Below are positions 54,851 through 61,522 of a stretch of DNA of 64,000 bases, one piece after another. The translations under genes and the position numbers were made by a program. Under the pieces are notes generated by a model, which did not search any database, was not told where the DNA came from, and saw only the letters and a program-made list of their open reading frames with translations. The stretch comes from Paenibacillus sp. ACRRX (GTDB lineage Bacteria; Bacillota; Bacilli; Paenibacillales; Paenibacillaceae). How positions within the stretch are numbered: the first letter of the stretch is position 1; the number at the start of each line of letters is the position of its first letter. The stretch spans positions 124,001-188,000 of the forward strand of contig NZ_JAKRNK010000004.1 in NCBI RefSeq assembly GCF_022346885.1, read 5' to 3'.

Positions 54851-54941
54851 AAGAGCATCTTGAAGAACCTAATAACCTGGATGGTTTCCACGATGTTGTT
54901 AAAAATATTATTTTAATTAAATAGCTATCAAAAATGCGGAA

Positions 54942-54974
54942 CGACTCCCCCGGCAGAGTGCCGGGAAGGAGTCG
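54942..54974 (-). terminator. Terminator of the peptide/ABC cluster
   Basis: CGACTCC/GGAGTCG and an inner CCGGCA/TGCCGG stem, followed on the minus strand by TTCCGCATTTTTG. It lies between the convergent FGE gene and the ABC ATPase gene. Confidence 0.8.
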
Positions 54975-55064
54975 CAGTATGTAACCTTTTGTAATTGTCC
55001 ATTCGAATAGAGTTGATCAGAGCGATGTCCTTTTTGCACAAAATGAAGAGAAATGAACCCATAC

Positions 55065-55970
55065 TTATCCAAAGAAGATATCCTCTAGTGTCACTTGCTT
55101 AGGAACCACTTTATAAATATCGATATCTCTTTTGGCTAAAGTATACACAATTCGTGGAATATGCTCCTCGTTGGAGACAGAGCAGGTCAACTCTGATTCC
55201 TCAAACATCAAGTCTGTGCAGTATTGGGACAGCTCTTGCCGCATACTTTGCACATTCGCAGCTGGTACCGGCCCAATCTTCAAAAATAACTCAATGTGCT
55301 GCTGGTATTGCTTCTTCAGCTCATCCATTGAACCGTACTTCGTAATTAACCCCTGTTCCATAATAACAATACGAGAGCACAGCTTCTCCACTTCATGAAG
55401 ATTATGCGAAGTTAAAAATATCGTCTTGTGCTGAGCGTTAAGCTCTTGAATTAATTGTTGGATTTCAACTACAGATTCCGGATCCAAACCCGATGTCGGT
55501 TCATCCAGAAAAATCAGTTTGGGGTCCCCAATCAAAGCCTGGGCAATACCCAGCTTCTTTTTCATACCAAAGGAAAAGCCCTTTACTTTTTTGCGTTCAT
55601 GTCCACTCAGCCCCACGCGCTCTAAAATGTGGATAAGCTGATCTTGTTTTACCTTTGCGTTTTTTAATTCAGAGAAAAAAACCAGATGGTTAAGTGCAGT
55701 CATCTCATAATAATAATTGGCGGCATCAGGCATTACCCCAATCTGGCTCTTGATCATATCCATCCTTGTATGAGTTTGCCCCATAATACAAAATGCACCC
55801 TCGGTAGGACGAATAATTCCTGAAAGCATATTAATAGTCGTTGTTTTTCCAGCACCGTTTTTACCGAGAAAACCAAATATTTCTCCTGCTTTTACGTTAA
55901 ACGAAACCCCTTTAACGACATAATTGTCGTTATACTTTTTTTTCAAGTTATTTACTTCAATCGCATTCAT
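55065..55970 (-). CDS. ABC ATPase of second exporter pair in peptide cluster
   Basis: 301 residues. Walker A GKNGAGKTT, Q-loop IGVMPDAANYYYEM, signature FSFGMKKKLG, Walker B LIFLDEPTSGLD, switch His in TSHNLHEVEK. A C-terminal domain of about 80 residues follows. Its start codon overlaps the permease stop (TAATG), so the two are coupled. The size and pairing resemble PmtA/PmtC-like or bacteriocin-immunity ATPases. Last gene of the cluster. Confidence 0.92.
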   Translation of the reverse strand: MNAIEVNNLKKKYNDNYVVKGVSFNVKAGEIFGFLGKNGAGKTTTINMLSGIIRPTEGAFCIMGQTHTRMDMIKSQIGVMPDAANYYYEMTALNHLVFFSELKNAKVKQDQLIHILERVGLSGHERKKVKGFSFGMKKKLGIAQALIGDPKLIFLDEPTSGLDPESVVEIQQLIQELNAQHKTIFLTSHNLHEVEKLCSRIVIMEQGLITKYGSMDELKKQYQQHIELFLKIGPVPAANVQSMRQELSQYCTDLMFEESELTCSVSNEEHIPRIVYTLAKRDIDIYKVVPKQVTLEDIFFG

Positions 55971-56665
55971 TATAGATCTTTCCTCCTAAACGTATAAATG
56001 GACACCATTAAAAAGAGGAGAGAAAAGGCGAATGGCAAGTATGATTTCCAGTCCATTAGAGTGATATAGTGAAATGGAGTCACATACTTGACAACCTGCA
56101 ATATGCTGTTTGATGAGAACATGCTCCATATACCGAATGTTGGAAACAATATCCCGCCTAATAAACTGATAAACATAGAATAACTCGTTTTTGAAACAAG
56201 CGTTGTAATTAGAAAATTGATACCTATGGCGTAAGATATAAAAGTCAGCAGGCGAAGAAATTCAAGGATATCGAACCGTTGAATGCTTATAAAAATAACT
56301 GTAAAGGAAATGGACAGACATACAATCCAAAATAAGGACACACCTATATACTTGCCCACCACTATTGATGATTTAGATATTTTAGTGACGACAAAACGAA
56401 TCGTCTGACTCTCTACTTCTCTGTTTAAGACGTCATGAGAGAGTGTCAGCACAAATAAAAATCCAAATACGGTCGTTAAAAATCGAATGCCCGATACATA
56501 TGGATTTGAACTTTCATTCAAAAAGAGAGCAGGATTACTCTTTACAAAGTTGGATATGGAAAAAGCAAACACGACAAATAAAAGTACAATCGCAACCGAT
56601 TTGAAGCTTTTAAACAATGCTAAAAATTCACGTTTGGCAATTGTAAACATATCAAAGTTCACCAC
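55970..56665 (-). CDS. ABC-2 type permease of peptide cluster
   Basis: About 226-231 residues, six membrane helices, ABC-2 type: TIAKREFLALFKSFKSVAIV start and an ESQTIRFVVTKISKSSIVVG coupling loop after helix 2. The stated end begins at GTG; an ATG five codons further in has GGTGA at good spacing and may be the real start. It is preceded by the 54-residue membrane protein with a nine-base gap. Confidence 0.88.
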   Translation of the reverse strand: MVNFDMFTIAKREFLALFKSFKSVAIVLLFVVFAFSISNFVKSNPALFLNESSNPYVSGIRFLTTVFGFLFVLTLSHDVLNREVESQTIRFVVTKISKSSIVVGKYIGVSLFWIVCLSISFTVIFISIQRFDILEFLRLLTFISYAIGINFLITTLVSKTSYSMFISLLGGILFPTFGIWSMFSSNSILQVVKYVTPFHYITLMDWKSYLPFAFSLLFLMVSIYTFRRKDL

Positions 56666-56674
56666 GCTCTAAAC

Positions 56675-56839
56675 TTATTTTTCTTTACCAATCGATTCTG
56701 CTGCTTTTTTCTTTTTATTATTCGTGAAAACGAGCACTAATCCTAGCACCAGAACGGCCACAAAAATAAAATGATAAGGCGGACTGGAACGAAAAATAAT
56801 ATAACCTATAAGACCTATGACAAGCAAAAGATGCGGCAT
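56675..56839 (-). CDS. 54-residue two-helix membrane protein, immunity candidate
   Basis: A short gene: LLLVIGLIGYIIF, a short polar turn with RSSPPYH, FIFVAVLVLGLVLVF, and a strongly basic tail NNKKKKAAESIGKEK. The ribosome site GAGGGGATC lies close before ATG, and it fits between neighbouring genes with 9-base gaps on both sides, so it is a genuine operon member. Small, basic two-helix proteins in bacteriocin clusters often give immunity or assist secretion; that role is an inference from context. Not recognised by sequence. Confidence 0.78.
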   Translation of the reverse strand: MPHLLLVIGLIGYIIFRSSPPYHFIFVAVLVLGLVLVFTNNKKKKAAESIGKEK

Positions 56840-56848
56840 TGGATCCCC

Positions 56849-58147
56849 TCATTTCGATTGATTTGAATTTGCATACCAACCTAGAAGTACAACAATTAAT
56901 AGTCCGATGAGCAAATCTAACCTAAGAAATAAAACTAACGCCACCATGCAACACACACTGTATATGCCGATAAGCTTAAATCTCTCCTTCTTGGTAGAGG
57001 GAGGTATCTTGATGTGCATACAAGCACTAATAAAGTAACAACAAAGAAGAAATAATAGACTGCTTAATAAGATAGACAGCGATGTATCCAAAAGGAGGTA
57101 CCTGTAGATTAATCCAATACATCCAAAGAAGGATACAAATAGCATTCCACAGCTCTGTATTACCCTTCTTTCAACCTTGGCGGGTACTGGGAACAGACGC
57201 AAGAGCGAATGCTTCTCTAACAAAAAATGAAGTTTAATCTCACTAAAAAAATAAATACTCATAATGTAGGCCATAATCATCAGATTGTTAGCATGATTCG
57301 CATTTCCTTGCATTAAGTAACTGATCGTAGAGTATACAACGGTTAATGAGGTAATGAGCGAATACTTCGATAATATATGAATATTTCTGACATATGCTCT
57401 TAGTTGATAGCTGACAAGACGCTTTCTGTGCGAGGTCATTAAAGATATATGGGATAGCTTAGCTGTCAAATTGCTTATTTGAATAATGAGGAGAGGCACA
57501 GTAGATTTTTTTGCAACTAACAGCTTGTTTGTAACTATTGGACAAACCAGTATAGCCAAGGCAAAGAGAAGTAACACAGCCACATCATAATACTGCTCTA
57601 AGAAGCTTAACCATTGTGAATCGAAACGATTGCTATGACTAAGCACCAAACTTACGATCAGAAGCATTACTGGCAGCATAAAATGATAAAAAAACTTCTC
57701 TTTATAATACACATAGGCATACTCCATTGTTTGTGCAATAAAAAGCAATACAAACAATCTGATAAAAAACATAAAGACGGCAAAGGGCTCCTGCTGGAAA
57801 CACAGAAAAACGACACATAACGAGCCATATAACACAAGCTGATCGATTCCAAAAGTCTTGCACATATAATTAGCCCCGATTATACGCCACTTGGGGATCG
57901 GAGTGATTTTCAAAAACGAGAACAGCTGACCCATGTTTCCTTTGGATGGATCTTCCATGAAAATAGCGATGACATTTAAGAAGAAAAGAATAGCCGGGAT
58001 TACCTTCAACACTAGCGGAGCATCTACAAATAATAACGATAAGCTAACGATTACTGAAAAAACAACTGCGCTCCCAATAGTTAGCAGCCAGGAAAATGAA
58101 TCCCCTAACATTTTGGCATAAAGTCTGCTGTAAGTTCTTAGAAACAT
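56849..58147 (-). CDS. Polytopic membrane protein, probable exporter permease
   Basis: 432 residues, about 10-12 hydrophobic helices, AT-rich codons. It follows an ABC ATPase by 19 bases and is presumably its membrane partner. No diagnostic motif was recognised; the size and the N-terminal RLYAKMLGDSFSWLLTIGSA are EcsB-like rather than ABC-2-like. The short inter-helix loops are basic. Assignment rests mainly on gene order. Confidence 0.75.
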   Translation of the reverse strand: MFLRTYSRLYAKMLGDSFSWLLTIGSAVVFSVIVSLSLLFVDAPLVLKVIPAILFFLNVIAIFMEDPSKGNMGQLFSFLKITPIPKWRIIGANYMCKTFGIDQLVLYGSLCVVFLCFQQEPFAVFMFFIRLFVLLFIAQTMEYAYVYYKEKFFYHFMLPVMLLIVSLVLSHSNRFDSQWLSFLEQYYDVAVLLLFALAILVCPIVTNKLLVAKKSTVPLLIIQISNLTAKLSHISLMTSHRKRLVSYQLRAYVRNIHILSKYSLITSLTVVYSTISYLMQGNANHANNLMIMAYIMSIYFFSEIKLHFLLEKHSLLRLFPVPAKVERRVIQSCGMLFVSFFGCIGLIYRYLLLDTSLSILLSSLLFLLCCYFISACMHIKIPPSTKKERFKLIGIYSVCCMVALVLFLRLDLLIGLLIVVLLGWYANSNQSK

Positions 58148-58166
58148 ATAAACTCTGCTTTCATCG

Positions 58167-58826
58167 CTATTTCCCCACCAATGAAATTTGATTGTTCTCT
58201 ACCCTATAGACGGTAGTAGCAACAGACTCTACCAAATGGTATAGATGAGTCGTAAATAGAACAGCCCGCTTGTTCATAGCACGCTCTTGGAAAATCTCGA
58301 TTACGGTTGCGACAGAGGTCTGATCCAACCCCTCAAATATCTCATCACAAACGATTAGCATCGGGTCATACAGTATAGTGCCTAATAGCAATACCTTCTT
58401 CTTCGTTCCAAACGACAACTCCTTAATTAATTGCTTAAGATGCGACTCCACCCCCAAACGGGAGACGAGCTCCTGTATTAGTGGTAACGTGTCCGTCTGG
58501 GAAAGCTGATACACCGTCATAATAAATTCAAAATATTCCTCAGGCGTCAGCAAATCACAGATGTCATAGCCATCCGACGGAATAAACGCCGTAAGCCTTC
58601 TGACAGATTCTCGTTCCGCCAGGGGATGACCCGCAATTGACACATGACCGTCCTCAAAAGCCTCAAACCCCAAGATACATTTTAAAAACACCGTTTTTCC
58701 AATACCATTTTGGCCTACGAGGGCACAAATTTCCCCAGGGTGAATCTGCAAACTGATATTCTCGAGCAATATATGATTCTGGAATGATTTAGAGAACCTA
58801 TTGACTTCAAGAAGAACATTTGTCAT
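58167..58826 (-). CDS. ABC ATPase of first exporter pair in peptide cluster
   Basis: 219 residues, a minimal ATPase without extra domain. Walker A GQNGIGKTVF (Val where Thr/Ser is usual), signature LSFGTKKKVL, Walker B LIVCDEIFEGLD (DEIFEGLD instead of DEPT-GLD), switch His in FTTHLYHLVE. The Walker A ending and D-loop are variant but the catalytic Glu is kept. It is separated from the peptide gene by about 280 bases, so a separate promoter or processing site is likely. Confidence 0.9.
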   Translation of the reverse strand: MTNVLLEVNRFSKSFQNHILLENISLQIHPGEICALVGQNGIGKTVFLKCILGFEAFEDGHVSIAGHPLAERESVRRLTAFIPSDGYDICDLLTPEEYFEFIMTVYQLSQTDTLPLIQELVSRLGVESHLKQLIKELSFGTKKKVLLLGTILYDPMLIVCDEIFEGLDQTSVATVIEIFQERAMNKRAVLFTTHLYHLVESVATTVYRVENNQISLVGK

Positions 58827-59108
58827 ATTTTACAACTTCCCTAATATAATATAATATTAACAATTAAACAGCAAATACAGGTTGCAAGTGTTTAAATTTG
58901 ATGTTCTTGACAACCAACGATTACAGTTGAATCATGCAAATCCGACTGTTCCTCATCTTAGCTTGGCACAATAACCACAAGACCGTGATCATATAGACTG
59001 GACAGCGGGATTAGGTACGGCTGTGCGAGAGCCACCCCTTATCCGTTACAGAAACTGTACAACTGTCCTGTCTGCACTGTGTTGTGTATTGTGCTGAGCC
59101 CTTTCTCC

Positions 59109-59312
59109 TTACAATCCCAACAATTTAGCGATGGCTTCAAGAACCGATTGGCTCAAACCGGAGAGGTAATTTACAAGAGCATCAAATCCTGCGAGGACTG
59201 CCTCAACAAGGGCTGTTCCTGCAAGCCACTCGATTCCTTTTTTCACCCATGAGCTCAGCGAGTCCCATTTATCAACCAAGTACCGTGCAATTCTTCTAAT
59301 AAGTGCTCCCAT
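59109..59312 (-). CDS. 67-residue leaderless amphipathic peptide, bacteriocin/PSM-like
   Basis: The product starts MGALIRRIARYLVDKWDSLS, continues with SWVKKGIEWLAG, and ends LEAIAKLLGL. No signal peptide, no double-glycine leader, no Cys. Basic residues cluster in the first 25 positions (three Arg, three Lys), Trp at 16, 22 and 29, and the C-terminal half is hydrophobic. Hydrophobic residues recur every 3-4 positions, predicting amphipathic helices. This is the style of leaderless class II bacteriocins (aureocin A53, lacticin Q) or phenol-soluble modulins, though longer than most (44-53). GGAGGAATT seven bases before ATG is a strong ribosome site. No modification enzymes lie nearby. It is followed by two ABC exporter pairs and preceded by a LuxR-type regulator. 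Confidence 0.75.
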   Translation of the reverse strand: MGALIRRIARYLVDKWDSLSSWVKKGIEWLAGTALVEAVLAGFDALVNYLSGLSQSVLEAIAKLLGL

Positions 59313-59419
59313 CGTAATTCCTCCATTTCATTGTGTTACAACCTATATTTGCTGTTACAGTAAATATACGGATTAACACACCGAAATTGGAATTAGGCAA
59401 GCAGCACATATTTTTATTC

Positions 59420-59449
59420 GGTACACCGCATTTAAATTTGCGGTATACC
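59420..59449. promoter_or_regulatory. Dyad between regulator and peptide genes
   Basis: GGTACACCGCA and TGCGGTATACC form 11-bp arms (one G-T) around an eight-base AT spacer. It lies just after the regulator stop and about 108 bases before the peptide start. No U-run follows on the minus strand, so a LuxR-type operator is at least as likely as a terminator. Confidence 0.5.
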
Positions 59450-59456
59450 ACCAAGT

Positions 59457-60071
59457 TTACAAATTCAATTTCTGACTGTTCATCTTCTCAATACACTCTG
59501 TGCGTGAGCTTACACCCAATTTTTCATAAATCCTTCTTAAATGATTTTCAACAGTTCTTGTACTTACAAATAACTTTTTTGCAATTTGAGTGTTGGTGTT
59601 TCTATGTACAACCAGGGACAATATACGCTGCTCATTCAAAGTCAGCATCTGTCTGTTGCTGCTTCTGTCTGAATACAAAGTACATAAACTGGAGATCGGG
59701 ATAATGGTTTTGCCTTCTTTTACGACGTTAATCATCCTACTAATTTGCTTCTCTGTCGATTTCTTAGGTATAATCCCACTTACACCTATTTCGGCCATAT
59801 GACAGTAAGATATGTTGTCCGATAATACGATGATTTTGGTCGTTGAGAATTTATTTTTTGCAGCCGAAATAACTTCTAACTGACTGTTAAGTTCATCCAT
59901 ATCGATAATTATAGTATCTATGCTTGTGTTTTCCAAACCACCAAATGAAGCGCTCCAAGTGTTATCTATCACTATAACTTCTGTATGTTCCAGTTCTGCA
60001 ACAATTTGTCTTAAGGCAGAAGCTCTCAAAGGGTGATCACAAACGATTATAGTCCTGCACGTTTGGGCCAT
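59457..60071 (-). CDS. NarL/LuxR-type response regulator of the peptide cluster
   Basis: 204 residues. A receiver-like domain (1-120) carries the phospho-acceptor candidate in DTIIIDMDELN and the conserved Lys in GIIPKKSTEK. The N-terminal acidic pair is reduced to a single Asp (VCDHPLR). The C-terminal LuxR helix-turn-helix is LTLNEQRILSLVVHRNTNTQ and IAKKLFVSTRTVENHLRRIY (about 140-195). AAGGAGTATG precedes ATG. No histidine kinase is adjacent, so it is an orphan or is controlled without phosphorylation. It probably switches on the peptide gene. Confidence 0.9.
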   Translation of the reverse strand: MAQTCRTIIVCDHPLRASALRQIVAELEHTEVIVIDNTWSASFGGLENTSIDTIIIDMDELNSQLEVISAAKNKFSTTKIIVLSDNISYCHMAEIGVSGIIPKKSTEKQISRMINVVKEGKTIIPISSLCTLYSDRSSNRQMLTLNEQRILSLVVHRNTNTQIAKKLFVSTRTVENHLRRIYEKLGVSSRTECIEKMNSQKLNL

Positions 60072-60828
60072 GTCAGCATACTCCTTCTAAAATACATACT
60101 CTTGCCTCCATACCACCCCATATAAAGGAATAAAGCATTATTAAATAAGAATACTCGAACGAGCTTTAGCTAAGTAATAGCGCAATTAATAAAACGATTT
60201 CCCCAGATATTCAAACATAGACTGTAATAAGAGTTCTCTTTCCCCCTTCTAATTGTATTGATGCAGATTAAGAAAGAAATCTCTCCAAATAATGAGCTGA
60301 TTCTCTTTAGTATGATTTATCCCGCATACGCAGACATCTAATACACTAGGCATATATTAGCAATATAGATGTGAAATAATGACTGTTCAACTCACTTGGA
60401 ATCAGGTGCAGGAAATGTAGAGAATATAAAATGACTGGAGGATATAAACTATTTTCGTTCCAATGAATAATAAGGGGTACTGTGGAATAAAATCGGCACC
60501 ATAATTCATAGAAAGTATCCTTCCCTATGAATGATTGGCTTGTAATGGAATTCGCTGTTGCTCTGAACTTATGAAAATAAGATTGTATTGGGGGCGATTT
60601 GGGGTAGTGTCAACAGCAAGTAACGAGTAGTTGGTACTGGGGAAAACGAAAAAAAACTCATGCTTAAATATATTTATAAAAAACTTGATGACATATAACT
60701 TTAATATATCTCCTTGATTTGGAAAAATCAACTACTTTCATATTCGATATAAGCCTGCCGCGTTGCCCAGATAAGTGAAAAGGACTTTAATTCAAATGTC
60801 TATGTATTTCACAATTCGTTAAATTAAT
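60072..60828. other. AT-rich stretch with no recognisable gene
   Basis: About 750 bases upstream of the regulator. A minus-strand frame of 68 codons begins with TTG, lacks a ribosome site and has odd composition, so it is not called. No repeat or RNA was recognised. It may be the residue of lost genes at the edge of the peptide cluster. Confidence 0.55.
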
Positions 60829-60875
60829 AAAGACGATCCGCCCTACAAGCGAACATTTACGGGCAGACCGTCTTT
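60829..60875 (-). terminator. Terminator after def
   Basis: AAAGACGGTCTGCCC and GGGCGGATCGTCTTT pair (two mismatches) around a loop of about 17 bases, followed on the minus strand by ATTAATTT. Confidence 0.75.
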
Positions 60876-60878
60876 GCT

Positions 60879-61409
60879 TCATTTCAAATGACAAACGTTC
60901 TGATTGGCAAGCTCAATCACCTTTAACAATGAAATACGAGCATGCGATGATTCATGTACCAAATAATCGCTCACCATCCGATCAATAAACAATACACCGT
61001 CCAGATGATCCAACTCATGCTGCATACAAGTAGCCAGAAAACCGTTTGCTTCAACAATCACTTCTTCTAATTGGCAATTCATCATCCTGACTTTTATCCG
61101 TTCAAAGCGCTTCACTAATCCGTAATATCCTGGATAAGACAAACACCCTTCCATTCCTTCCTGTTCTCCATCCGCATCAACAATCTCCGGATTGATTAAC
61201 TCCCAGTACCCTTCGCCTACATCCAGCACAACAGCACGACGCAGCAGCCCGATCTGTGGCGCCGCAAGCCCCGCCCGACCACGATCTGCATACAAGGTCT
61301 CTTTCAAATCTCCCAGCATCGTGAGGATCCGTGGTGTCATCTCTGTAATTGGCTTGCATTTCTTACGCAGCAGCGGATCACCAAATGGCAATATCGTTCG
61401 TACAGTCAT
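60879..61409 (-). CDS. def: Peptide deformylase
   Basis: 176 residues. It removes the formyl group from new proteins. The three motifs are intact: GLAAPQIG, EGCLSYPG (metal Cys) and QHELDHLDGVLF (metal His pair and catalytic Glu). The start MTVRTILPFGDPLLRK follows AAAGGAGCTG by about 10 bases; a 21-codon longer frame is less likely. Short for the family, without the C-terminal extension of type II enzymes. Monocistronic; possibly a second copy besides the one usually next to fmt. Confidence 0.95.
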   Translation of the reverse strand: MTVRTILPFGDPLLRKKCKPITEMTPRILTMLGDLKETLYADRGRAGLAAPQIGLLRRAVVLDVGEGYWELINPEIVDADGEQEGMEGCLSYPGYYGLVKRFERIKVRMMNCQLEEVIVEANGFLATCMQHELDHLDGVLFIDRMVSDYLVHESSHARISLLKVIELANQNVCHLK

Positions 61410-61522
61410 TTCTCTGCAGCTCCTTTGTTCACCTATATACATATAAACCCTACTATATACTAAAATATACAAAAACGGGCCGCTTGAACAGCAGCCCGCT
61501 TCCTAATTCCGTTTATTCGAGA

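Noticed and set aside
59109-59312. Circular bacteriocin precursor
   Set aside because: The cluster lacks a recognisable SpoIIM/DUF95 membrane protein, and the peptide has acidic residues spread through it and no short leader; leaderless or modulin-like export fits better. Not fully excluded.
60525-60731. 68-codon minus-strand frame upstream of def
   Set aside because: Begins with TTG, lacks a ribosome site, and lies in AT-rich sequence where such frames arise by chance.
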